A stretch of DNA of 16,711 nucleotides, taken from contig NZ_JAKEDR010000064.1 in assembly GCF_023653455.1 (NCBI RefSeq), positions 1 to 16,711 of the forward strand. The letters are read 5' to 3'. The DNA is from Paraclostridium ghonii. Its GTDB lineage: Bacteria > Bacillota > Clostridia > Peptostreptococcales > Peptostreptococcaceae. A program made the translations under genes and the position numbers. Shown piece after piece: positions 1 through 6,921 of this stretch. Below the pieces are notes generated by a model. The model worked only from the letters and a program-made list of their open reading frames with translations, ran no database searches and had not been told where the DNA came from. Every line of letters starts with the position of its first letter. Position 1 is the stretch's first letter.

Positions 1-25
1 ATATATAAATAAATGTTTATTGATA

Positions 26-54
26 TTAACAAAAGTTTATTAGTGTGGTAGAAT
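26..54 (+). promoter_or_regulatory. Predicted sigma-A promoter for the yjjI-yjjW operon
   Basis: A -35 like TTAACA (26-31) is followed after 17 bp by TAGAAT (49-54), with an upstream TGG forming an extended -10. The start codon lies about 36 nt downstream, behind a GGGGGA ribosome binding site at 78-83. The match is by eye; no transcription start is known. Confidence 0.5.
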
Positions 55-90
55 TAATGTAATAAATATAAAATAATGGGGGACTAAATA

Positions 91-1569
91 ATGAACAGTA
101 TAGAACAAATATTACACTCTACGGATATGCAATATCATGAAAAAAGAGCTAATATGGCAAGATTAGCAGAAGATTCTTTAGAACCTTTAGAAATAAGCAA
201 TGAAACAAAATCATATTTAGATAGAAAAATACTATGTGATATGAATGAAGGTACTAGACCCTATAGACCAAGATATATACTTCCTGATTATGTTAAATTT
301 ATAAAGCAAGGTAGTGAATATTTAGATATACAGCCACCAAAAGACTTATATGAAGCTGTTAATGCAATGCTAATACTTTATAGATATGTGCCGTCTATAA
401 CAGGGTATCCAGTTTATGTAGGACAAATAGATGATGTATTAGAACCATTTATGGACACTGTTAGTGAAAAAGAAGGATATAACTTAATAAAAATGTTACT
501 TATAAATATAGATAGAACGCTACCTGATGCATTTGTTCACATGAATATAGGACCAAAAGACAGTAGAGTTGGAAGGTTAGTAATTCAAATAGAGAGAGAG
601 CTTAGAAAAGCTGTTCCTAATGTTACATTAAAGTGTAGTGACGAAACTCCTGATGACCTTATAAAATATGGAATAGCGTCAGCTCTTGAAAATATAAAGC
701 CGTATTTTGTAAATCATAAGCTAATGAGTAATGACTTAGGAGAAGATTATGGAGTAGTTAGTTGTTACAATTCATTAAAAATAGGAGGAGGAGCGCATAC
801 ACTAACTAGATTAAATTTAAAGGCACTAGCTAAAGAAAGTGAAAACTATGAAGACTTTATGAATGTAAAGCTTCCAAAAGCAGTAAAATTATTATCAGAA
901 CTTACAAATGCAAGAATAAAATATTTAGTTGAAGAAGCTAAATTCTTTGAAAGTTCATTTTTAGCAAAAGAGGGATTAATAGATTTAGAAAAGTTTACAT
1001 CTATGCCAGCTATATATGGAACTTTCGAATGTGTTGAGATATTTACAGGAAAACAAATGGGGCATGATGATAGAGCAAATGATATAGCAGAAGAAATATG
1101 CAAAAGATTTGCTGAGTTGATTAGAAATGAAGAGGCTATATATTGTGGAGGAACAAAAGGTAAGCATGGAGTTCATGCACAGGGGGGATTAGAGTCGGAT
1201 ACAGACACAACTCCAGCAGTGAGAATTAAATACGGATGTGAACCTGATATATTTGATCATATCAATTTATCAGGAAGACTTCATAAATATTTTGATACTG
1301 GATGTAGTGATATATACTTGTTTGATGAAACTGCAAAAAACAATATAGATGGAATGTTAAGAGTTGTAAAAGGAGCTCTTGAAAATGGAATAAGAGTATT
1401 ATCTATAAATAGCGATTCTTCAGAGTTTGTAAGAATAACTGGATATTTAGTTAAAAAGACTGATATAAATAAATTTAATGAAGGTCAAAATCTAAGAGAA
1501 GATTCAGTTTTATTAGGTGCATTAAGTATGAAAAATGGAATTGAAGAAAGAAAGGTAAGGAAAGCTTAA
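91..1569 (+). CDS. yjjI: YjjI-family glycyl radical enzyme
   Basis: This 492-residue protein resembles the YjjI family of glycyl radical enzymes, oxygen-sensitive cytosolic enzymes whose substrate is not established. The C-terminal glycyl radical loop is visible as RITGYL (residues 448-453), a variant of the usual RVxGY, with Gly451 as the likely radical carrier. Cys225 in VVSCYN is the best candidate for the catalytic thiyl cysteine. A histidine/glycine-rich stretch around 353-366 (GGTKGKHGVHAQGG) also looks conserved. The length is slightly below the roughly 510 residues usual for the family. The start is supported by GGGGGA at 78-83, 7 nt before ATG. The stop overlaps the ATG of the next gene by one base (TAATG), so enzyme and activase are translationally coupled. 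The family call is fairly firm; the reaction is unknown, and I would not call it pyruvate formate-lyase. Confidence 0.85.
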   Translation: MNSIEQILHSTDMQYHEKRANMARLAEDSLEPLEISNETKSYLDRKILCDMNEGTRPYRPRYILPDYVKFIKQGSEYLDIQPPKDLYEAVNAMLILYRYVPSITGYPVYVGQIDDVLEPFMDTVSEKEGYNLIKMLLINIDRTLPDAFVHMNIGPKDSRVGRLVIQIERELRKAVPNVTLKCSDETPDDLIKYGIASALENIKPYFVNHKLMSNDLGEDYGVVSCYNSLKIGGGAHTLTRLNLKALAKESENYEDFMNVKLPKAVKLLSELTNARIKYLVEEAKFFESSFLAKEGLIDLEKFTSMPAIYGTFECVEIFTGKQMGHDDRANDIAEEICKRFAELIRNEEAIYCGGTKGKHGVHAQGGLESDTDTTPAVRIKYGCEPDIFDHINLSGRLHKYFDTGCSDIYLFDETAKNNIDGMLRVVKGALENGIRVLSINSDSSEFVRITGYLVKKTDINKFNEGQNLREDSVLLGALSMKNGIEERKVRKA

Positions 1570-2408
1570 TGAAAGCTCCTGTTAATAAAATTATAAATAT
1601 GAGCTTTATAGATGGACCCGGATGTAGAATAAGTATATTTTTACAAGGTTGTAATATGAAGTGTATATATTGTCATAATCCAGAAACACAAAACACTTGT
1701 TTTTATTGTAAAGAATGTATAAATGTATGCAAGGTGGGAGCTATTACATTTGAAGATACAATCAAATATGATAAAAATAAGTGTGTGAATTGTGATGAAT
1801 GTATAAATGTATGCAAAAAATTTGCATCTCCTAAGGTTACTTACTATGATACAACTGAATTATTTAACTATGTTAACAAGTATAAAAACCTTATAGATGG
1901 AATTACTTTTTCTGGAGGAGAATGTAGCATTTATAGTGATTTTATAATTGAATTTGCAGATATGATTCATGAAAAAACAAGTCTTAGTGTTTTTGTAGAT
2001 ACAAATGGTAATATAAATGAAAAAGATATTGAAAATCTTATAGAACATGTAGATGGATTTATGTTTGATTTAAAAGCCTTTAACGAGGATACACATCTAA
2101 AGGTTACTGGGATAGAAAATAATATAGTTCTTAAAAATATAAATAAATGTGCAAAAACCAATAAATTATATGAAATAAGGACTGTATTGATAGAAAATAT
2201 AAATGATGATTGGGATGTATTTAGTAAAGAACTTGAATATATAAAAAATTTAAATGGATATACTAAATTTAAATTAATACCATTTAGAAAGTATGGCGTA
2301 AAAGGAGAACTTTCTAATTTTAGAGATTATCCGAAAGAAAAATACATGAAATACTATGAAAAAGCGAAAGAAGTATTAAAAGAAAGAATGTTAAACCCTA
2401 TTATTTAA
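1569..2408 (+). CDS. yjjW: YjjW-type radical SAM glycyl-radical activase
   Basis: This 279-residue radical SAM protein should install the glycyl radical on the YjjI-type enzyme encoded directly upstream. The radical SAM cluster motif is CxxxCxxC at Cys28, Cys32 and Cys35, after a typical activase N-terminus (SFIDGPGCR). An inserted ferredoxin-like segment holds two CxxCxxCxxxC sets, Cys44/47/50/54 and Cys72/75/78/82, which should bind two further [4Fe-4S] clusters, as in the longer glycyl-radical activases. The SAM-binding GGE motif is SGGE at 115-118. Length matches the family (about 280-290). The gene starts inside the yjjI stop codon and ends before a strong terminator. Assignment as YjjW rather than another activase rests mainly on its partner; the activase role itself is secure. 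Confidence 0.87.
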   Translation: MKAPVNKIINMSFIDGPGCRISIFLQGCNMKCIYCHNPETQNTCFYCKECINVCKVGAITFEDTIKYDKNKCVNCDECINVCKKFASPKVTYYDTTELFNYVNKYKNLIDGITFSGGECSIYSDFIIEFADMIHEKTSLSVFVDTNGNINEKDIENLIEHVDGFMFDLKAFNEDTHLKVTGIENNIVLKNINKCAKTNKLYEIRTVLIENINDDWDVFSKELEYIKNLNGYTKFKLIPFRKYGVKGELSNFRDYPKEKYMKYYEKAKEVLKERMLNPII

Positions 2409-2426
2409 TATAATGAATATATATGT

Positions 2427-2462
2427 AAACCTAGGTAACAAATTGTTATCTAGGTTTTTTTT
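2427..2462 (+). terminator. Rho-independent terminator of yjjI-yjjW
   Basis: Arms 2427-2439 and 2445-2457 form a 13-bp stem with one G-U pair around the loop AAATT, running into an uninterrupted run of T to 2462. It lies 18 nt after the yjjW stop and closes the operon. Confidence 0.9.
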
Positions 2463-2531
2463 ATGGAAGAATATAGAGTACGAAACCTTGGAATTAGCGA
2501 AGGACATGCATTTATAAAAATAGAAAATTAA
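2463..2531 (+). other. Cryptic 22-codon reading frame, possibly a gene remnant
   Basis: An ATG at the end of the terminator T-run opens a frame of 22 codons (begins MEEYRVRNLG, ends AFIKIEN) with codon use like its neighbours. There is no ribosome binding site in front, only the T-run, so translation is unlikely. The peptide has the look of a protein C-terminus and could be the tail of a lost gene. I do not recognise the parent protein. Confidence 0.25.
2488..2518 (+). promoter_or_regulatory. Possible promoter of the signal peptidase gene
   Basis: TTGGAA (2488-2493) is followed by TTTATAAA (2511-2518), giving a 17- or 19-bp spacer depending on register. A promoter is expected here because a strong terminator ends the preceding operon. 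The match is weak. Confidence 0.3.
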
Positions 2532-2560
2532 ATACAGGAATAAATGTATGGGGGGATAAC

Positions 2561-3094
2561 ATGAAAGAAAAAGTTATAGAAAAAACTATTGAATGGGCAA
2601 AGATAATAACATTAGCTATATGTATGGGGCTTATAGTTACATATTTTGTTGTACCTACTGTAGTTAGTGGAGAGTCCATGTATCCAACTTTGAATACAAA
2701 AGATTACTTAATAATAAATAAGTTAGCGTATAAAATGGATAATCCAAACAGAGGGGACATAGTAGTATTTAAAACAGATTTAAAAAATAATGACGGGGAG
2801 AAAAAGAGTTTAGTAAAACGAATTATAGGGCTTCCAAATGAACATTTAGTAATAGAAAGTGGGCAAGTTTATATAAATGGTAAATTAATAGATGAACCTT
2901 ATTTAAAAGATACATACACAGCAGGAGATATAGATATGAAAATACCAAATGATAGTTATTTTGCTATGGGAGATAATAGATTAGTAAGCAAAGACAGTAG
3001 AGATAATGAAGTAGGGGTTGTAAGCAAGGATGAAATAGTAGGGGAAGTAAGTATAAGATTATTTCCATTTCAAAGTTTGGGAGAAATAAAGTAA
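2561..3094 (+). CDS. lepB: Type I signal peptidase
   Basis: This 177-residue membrane protein removes signal peptides from exported proteins at the outer face of the cytoplasmic membrane. One N-terminal transmembrane segment spans about residues 12-33. The catalytic serine is Ser39 in SGESMYPT, and the general base is Lys86 in VKRIIGLP. The later conserved boxes GDNR (137-140) and SxDSR (143-147) are also present. The size is that of short Gram-positive SipS/LepB-type enzymes. A strong GGGGGGAT ribosome binding site precedes the ATG. It lies between two transcription units and has no evident functional tie to the citrate genes. Many clostridia carry several paralogues, so I use the generic symbol. 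Confidence 0.93.
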   Translation: MKEKVIEKTIEWAKIITLAICMGLIVTYFVVPTVVSGESMYPTLNTKDYLIINKLAYKMDNPNRGDIVVFKTDLKNNDGEKKSLVKRIIGLPNEHLVIESGQVYINGKLIDEPYLKDTYTAGDIDMKIPNDSYFAMGDNRLVSKDSRDNEVGVVSKDEIVGEVSIRLFPFQSLGEIK

Positions 3095-3116
3095 ATAATT
3101 AAAAACTATAAAATAT

Positions 3117-3145
3117 TTGTATATTATTACATTAGCAACTATAAT
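3117..3145 (+). promoter_or_regulatory. Promoter of the first GntR regulator
   Basis: TTGTAT (3117-3122), a 17-bp spacer and a consensus TATAAT (3140-3145) form a good sigma-A promoter 45 nt upstream of the start codon. The -35 region includes TTGTATA, which also matches a half-site of the palindrome upstream of citD, so autoregulation is conceivable but not shown. Confidence 0.6.
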
Positions 3146-3189
3146 ACTATTAGGGGAAAAAATAGTCGAATTTAAGGATGTAGATATAT

Positions 3190-3867
3190 ATGAATGTAAT
3201 ATTTGATAAAGTTGAGAATAATGATTTAAGGCCAATTAGGGAGATTGTTTTGCATGAAATTAGAAATGCAATATTTGAAGGCAAGTTAAATCAAGGAGAT
3301 AGATTAATTGAAAATAATATTGCTAAATGTATGGGGGTTAGTAGAACTCCTGTAAGAGAGGCATTAAGACAATTAGAAATAGAAGGATTAGCCGTTAATG
3401 TACCTAGAAAGGGAACTTTAGTAAAAGGAATATCTAAAGAAGATGCAATTGAAATATATGATATAAGAGAAGTTCTAGAAGGATTGGTTTCAAGGTTGGC
3501 TTGTTTACATATTACAAGAATAGAAATTAGAAGATTAAAAGAAATAATAAGCATAATGGAAGATTGCATAAAAATTAGTAGCAATATGGAATATATAAAG
3601 GCTCATAATGAGTATAATGAAATACTATTAAATGCAAGTAAAAATAAAAGGCTAATAGACAGATTAGAAACTATATATGATTATTTAAAGAGTTTAAGAA
3701 GAATTAGTTTACTTACAGATGAAAGAAGACTTGAAGCTATAAAAGAACATAACGATATAGTACAAGCTATTGAAACTGGAGATGAAGAACTTGCAGAAAA
3801 AGTTGCTAGAATTCATGTATATAATGCAAAGCAAGCGTTTATAAAAGCGTGTGAAGTAAAAAAATAA
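3190..3867 (+). CDS. GntR-family regulator with FCD domain, probable citrate operon regulator
   Basis: This 225-residue DNA-binding regulator has a winged helix-turn-helix at about 14-80, with the typical GntR recognition stretch SRTPVREALRQLEIEGL (51-67), then an all-helical FCD ligand domain (about 85-215). FCD domains usually bind a metal through an Asp and three His residues. His187 and His209 fit two of these, but the positions expected to hold Asp and the first His are His139 and Asn143, so the metal site is altered. The gene has its own promoter and a perfect-stem terminator, lies just upstream of citDEF, and a perfect GntR-like palindrome stands between it and citD. In Enterococcus faecalis the FCD regulator CitO activates citrate genes; this protein could play that role, but whether it activates or represses cannot be read from sequence. 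AAGGATG at 3174-3180 supports the start. Confidence 0.87.
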   Translation: MNVIFDKVENNDLRPIREIVLHEIRNAIFEGKLNQGDRLIENNIAKCMGVSRTPVREALRQLEIEGLAVNVPRKGTLVKGISKEDAIEIYDIREVLEGLVSRLACLHITRIEIRRLKEIISIMEDCIKISSNMEYIKAHNEYNEILLNASKNKRLIDRLETIYDYLKSLRRISLLTDERRLEAIKEHNDIVQAIETGDEELAEKVARIHVYNAKQAFIKACEVKK

Positions 3868-3874
3868 TAAAGTA

Positions 3875-3910
3875 AAAAATAAGTATTGGATATGTCCAAT
3901 ACTTATTTTT
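3875..3910 (+). terminator. Terminator of the first GntR regulator
   Basis: A perfect 16-bp inverted repeat (3875-3890 with 3895-3910) encloses the loop TATG and ends in a T-run that continues to 3912. It starts 8 nt after the stop codon and separates the regulator from the citrate operon. The symmetrical A and T flanks would let it work in both directions. Confidence 0.92.
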
Positions 3911-3927
3911 TTGTAACAAACATTTAT

Positions 3928-3945
3928 ATAACTATATACAATTTA
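3928..3945 (+). promoter_or_regulatory. Degenerate upstream copy of the citD operator
   Basis: Thirteen of 18 positions match the perfect palindrome at 4037-4054, including an intact right half TATACAATTT. A third, weaker match (10 of 18, containing AATTGTATGC) lies at 3997-4014 and overlaps the citD -35. The repetition suggests several binding sites for one regulator, but single half-sites are easily found by chance in such AT-rich DNA. Confidence 0.35.
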
Positions 3946-4000
3946 TAAAAAACACTAAAAATACACACTTTAGGCAAACGATTTATTGAATGGGTTTCAA

Positions 4001-4029
4001 TTGTATGCTAAACTTGGGTTAGGTATACT
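4001..4029 (+). promoter_or_regulatory. Predicted main promoter of the citDEF operon
   Basis: TTGTAT (4001-4006), 17 bp and TATACT (4024-4029) place a transcription start near 4036, directly in front of the palindrome at 4037-4054. A second -10, TATAAT at 4073-4078, has only poor -35 candidates that would overlap the palindrome's right half (around 4050-4056). Either promoter would be in reach of a bound regulator. Confidence 0.5.
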
Positions 4030-4036
4030 AATAAAG

Positions 4037-4054
4037 CAAATTGTATACAATTTG
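4037..4054 (+). promoter_or_regulatory. Perfect 18-bp GntR-type operator palindrome
   Basis: CAAATTGTATACAATTTG reads the same on both strands without mismatch. Its core TTGTATACAA fits the GntR/FadR-subfamily pattern TnGT...ACnA. It begins at the predicted transcription start of citDEF, a position that favours repression by the regulator encoded at 3190-3867 or by the one at 10977-11654. Binding by either protein is inference. Confidence 0.7.
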
Positions 4055-4101
4055 TTTGGCATTTATACAAATTATAATCAAAAAGAAAGGGAGTAAATAG
4101 T

Positions 4102-4386
4102 ATGGAGTTAAAAATAACTGCTAGTGCTGGGACATTAGAATCAAGTGATATTCAAATAATTATAGAGCCAAGTAGTAATGGTATAGAATTAAGTCTTCAA
4201 AGTACAGTAATATCCCAATTTGGGGAGCAAATAGAAAGTATTATAAAAGAAACTTTGAAAGATTTAAATATAGAAAATGCTAAGATATTTGCAAATGATA
4301 AAGGGGCAATAGATCCAGTTATAAAAAGTAGAGTACAAACAGCTGCATATAGATCGGCTAAAAATAAAGAGTACAAGTATATATAA
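4102..4386 (+). CDS. citD: Citrate lyase acyl carrier protein (gamma subunit)
   Basis: CitD is the small acyl carrier subunit of the citrate lyase complex. It carries the phosphoribosyl-dephospho-CoA prosthetic group to which acetyl and then citryl groups are thioester-linked. The hallmark N-terminal AGTLESSD (residues 9-16) is present; by alignment with the Klebsiella protein (AGTLESGD) Ser14 is the attachment site. The later KGAIDPVIKSR (about 67-77) is also family-typical. At 94 residues it has normal length. AAAGGGAG shortly before the ATG is the ribosome binding site. It is the first gene of the citrate block, 11 nt before citE, so the lyase genes run D-E-F as usual. Confidence 0.96.
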   Translation: MELKITASAGTLESSDIQIIIEPSSNGIELSLQSTVISQFGEQIESIIKETLKDLNIENAKIFANDKGAIDPVIKSRVQTAAYRSAKNKEYKYI

Positions 4387-4397
4387 GGAGGTATATT

Positions 4398-5297
4398 ATG
4401 AAATTAAGACGTTCTATGTTATTTGTTCCTGGAAACAATCCTGGATTAATAAGAGATGTTCATATATATAAACCAGATTCAATTATGTTAGATTTGGAAG
4501 ATGCTATAGCAATAACAGAAAAAGATTCAGCTAGATTACTAGTTTATAACATGTTAAAAGAATTAGGAGATTATTATAAAGAGCTAGATATAGAAACAGT
4601 AGTAAGAATAAATGCATTAGACACAGAATTTTGGAAAGAAGATTTAGAAGCTGTTGTAAGAGCTGGAGTGGATGTAATAAGAATACCAAAAACAGATAAA
4701 GCAGAAGATGTGATAACTGTAGAAAATGAAGTTGAAAGAATCGAAAGGGAAATAGGAAAAGAAATAGGAAGTACAAAACTTATGGCTGCATTAGAATCTC
4801 CAATTGCAGTATTAAATGCATATAGTATAGCAACATCATCTAAAAGGCTTATGGGAATAGCATTAAGTGGAGAAGATTTTGTTACATGTATGAAAACTGA
4901 TAGATCTTTAGAAGGACACGAGCTGCATACAGCAAGAGGAATGGTAGTATTAGCAGCAAGAGCAGCAGGTGTAAGTGTACATGATACTGTTTATTCAGAT
5001 GTAAACAATGACGAAGGATTTTTAAATGAGGCTAAATTTATTAAACAATTAGGATTTGATGGTAAGTCTTTAATACACCCTAGACAAGTGGAATTAGTAC
5101 ATAAAGTATATACACCAAGTAAAAAATCTATAGATAAATCATACAAAATTATAAAGGCTACAGAACAAGCTATAGAACAAGGTAAAGGAGTATTTACTGT
5201 TGATGGGAAAATGGTTGATAAACCAATAATAGAAAGAGCTCAACATGTTTTAACACTAGCTAAGGCATCCGGAATAAACATAGGAGGTGACAACTAA
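4398..5297 (+). CDS. citE: Citrate lyase beta subunit (citryl-ACP oxaloacetate lyase)
   Basis: CitE cleaves citryl-CitD into oxaloacetate and acetyl-CitD. It belongs to the HpcH/HpaI aldolase superfamily with a TIM-barrel fold. Visible landmarks are LRRSMLFVPG at the N-terminus, LDLEDA (31-36), VRIN (69-72), the Mg2+ ligand glutamate in ALESP (Glu133), and the second ligand aspartate in SGEDF (Asp160). The C-terminal GFDGKSLIHPRQ segment is typical. The length of 299 residues is normal. AAGGAGG precedes the ATG at good spacing, and the stop codon overlaps the citF start by one base (TAATG), coupling translation of the two catalytic subunits. Confidence 0.96.
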   Translation: MKLRRSMLFVPGNNPGLIRDVHIYKPDSIMLDLEDAIAITEKDSARLLVYNMLKELGDYYKELDIETVVRINALDTEFWKEDLEAVVRAGVDVIRIPKTDKAEDVITVENEVERIEREIGKEIGSTKLMAALESPIAVLNAYSIATSSKRLMGIALSGEDFVTCMKTDRSLEGHELHTARGMVVLAARAAGVSVHDTVYSDVNNDEGFLNEAKFIKQLGFDGKSLIHPRQVELVHKVYTPSKKSIDKSYKIIKATEQAIEQGKGVFTVDGKMVDKPIIERAQHVLTLAKASGINIGGDN

Positions 5298-6847
5298 TGA
5301 ACAATAAAAGAATAGATGAAAGTGTATTAAAAAGTATAAAAGGGTATGAATCTAGAAAAGCATATAGTTTTGCATTTGAAAATCAACCAAAAGGAACAAT
5401 TTTAGATTGTAACAGTGAGAATATAAAAAATAAGATAAAAAGAACTAAAGTTATAGATTCACTAAGGGAAGCTATAATAAAAGTTGGAGTAAAAGATGGA
5501 ATGACAATATCTTTTCATCATCATTTTAGGGCAGGTGATAAGTTAGTTATGATGGTAACTGATTTATTATCTGAAATGGGTATAAAAAATATTAGGATAG
5601 CTTCTAGTTCACTTGCAAGTTGTCATGGGGGATTAGTTGAACATATAAAAAATGGAGTTGTAAATAGAATTGAAAGTAGTGGGCTTAGAGGAAATCTAGC
5701 AAATGAAATATCTAAAGGTATATTAGGCGAAAATCCAGCAGTTATAAGATCTCATGGTGGAAGAGCCAGAGCTATAGTTGAAGGAGACTTAAAAATAGAT
5801 GTTGCATTTTTAGCAGCTTCATCAGCGGACTGTATGGGAAATGCAAATGGAGTTAAAGGAAAATCAATTTGTGGATCCTTAGGATATGCAATGGTAGATG
5901 CTCAGTATGCAGATAAAGTAGTAGTAGTTACAGACACAATAGTTGACTACCCTAACTTTCCACAGAGCATACCACAAACATTAGTTGATTATGTGGTGGT
6001 GGTAGATGAAATAGGGGATTCTAAAGGAATAATGTCTGGAGCTACTAGATTTACATCAAATCCTAAAGAACTTTTAATGGCAAAAAGAGTATTAGATGTA
6101 ATGTTAGCCTCAGGTCTATTTAAAGATGGATTTTCTATGCAAACAGGTTCAGGAGGGGCTTCACTTGCTGTTACTAGATTTGTAAAAGAAGAACTATTAA
6201 AACAAGGTATTAAATGTAGCTATGCTTTAGGTGGTATAACAAAACCAATGGTAGAACTACTAGAAGAAGGTTTAGTACAACAATTATATGATGTTCAAAG
6301 TTTTGATTTATTTGCGGCTGAATCTGTAGGTAGAAATGAAAGACATGTAGAAGTTAGTGCTGATTTTTATGCAAACCCATTTAATAAATCAGCAGGTGTA
6401 AATAAATTAGATTTTGTTATATTAAGTGCATTAGAAATTGATACTGACTTTAATGTAAACGTTATATCTGGATCTGATGGAGTTATAAGAGCAGCATCAG
6501 GTGGTCATAGTGATACAGCTGCAGCTGCAAAAGTATCTATATTAGTAGCTCCATTAACAAGGGGAAGAATATCAACAATAATAGATAAGGTTACAACTAT
6601 TGTTACCCCAGGATCAACAGTAGATGTTGTAGTTACAGACTATGGGGTAGCGGTTAATCCTAATCGTGATGATTTAAAGGAAAAATTTATAAAAGCTGGG
6701 ATAAACGTAGTAACGTTGGCTGAGTTAAGAAATATAGCAACTAGGTTACTAGGAACACCTAAGGAAATAGAGTTTACAGATGATGTAGTGGCTGTAATTG
6801 AGTATAGAGATGGAAGTATAATTGATGTTGTTAAAAAAGTAAAGTAA
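5297..6847 (+). CDS. citF: Citrate lyase alpha subunit (citrate CoA-/ACP-transferase)
   Basis: CitF exchanges the acetyl group on CitD for citrate, giving citryl-CitD and acetate. The 516-residue length and overall sequence fit the family throughout. Recognisable segments are SFHHHFRAGDKLV (72-84), the glycine-rich IRSHGGRARAI (150-160), ADCMGNANGVKGKS (177-190) and QTGSGGASLAVTRF (282-295). It starts inside the citE stop codon and is followed, after 74 nt, by the citrate transporter gene. I see no frameshift or missing block, so the lyase should be functional with CitD and CitE. Confidence 0.96.
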   Translation: MNNKRIDESVLKSIKGYESRKAYSFAFENQPKGTILDCNSENIKNKIKRTKVIDSLREAIIKVGVKDGMTISFHHHFRAGDKLVMMVTDLLSEMGIKNIRIASSSLASCHGGLVEHIKNGVVNRIESSGLRGNLANEISKGILGENPAVIRSHGGRARAIVEGDLKIDVAFLAASSADCMGNANGVKGKSICGSLGYAMVDAQYADKVVVVTDTIVDYPNFPQSIPQTLVDYVVVVDEIGDSKGIMSGATRFTSNPKELLMAKRVLDVMLASGLFKDGFSMQTGSGGASLAVTRFVKEELLKQGIKCSYALGGITKPMVELLEEGLVQQLYDVQSFDLFAAESVGRNERHVEVSADFYANPFNKSAGVNKLDFVILSALEIDTDFNVNVISGSDGVIRAASGGHSDTAAAAKVSILVAPLTRGRISTIIDKVTTIVTPGSTVDVVVTDYGVAVNPNRDDLKEKFIKAGINVVTLAELRNIATRLLGTPKEIEFTDDVVAVIEYRDGSIIDVVKKVK

Positions 6848-6867
6848 TAAAACTATATTAATTTGTG

Positions 6868-6887
6868 GATATAAGTAATTTTATATC
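6868..6887 (+). other. Short AT-rich hairpin between citF and the transporter
   Basis: GATATAA (6868-6874) and TTATATC (6881-6887) can pair around a 6-nt loop. There is no T-run, so it is not a terminator. It may affect mRNA processing or stability between lyase and transporter genes, but so weak a stem could be chance. Confidence 0.25.
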
Positions 6888-6921
6888 ATATAAACATATA
6901 AAACTTGGAGGGGTCTGACTA

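Noticed and set aside
91..1569. Pyruvate formate-lyase identity for the glycyl radical enzyme
   Set aside because: The length is far below the roughly 750 residues of PflB and there is no adjacent Cys-Cys catalytic pair.
3971..3986. Possible catabolite (cre, CcpA) site GGCAAACGATTTAT upstream of citD
   Set aside because: Two key positions of the cre consensus fail, including the leading T and the late C, and such partial matches are common; catabolite control of citrate genes is plausible but not shown here.
3911..4101. Riboswitch or structured leader upstream of citDEF
   Set aside because: Apart from the palindrome and its half-sites I find no stacked helices, conserved loop or terminator/anti-terminator pair; the predicted leader is only about 65 nt.
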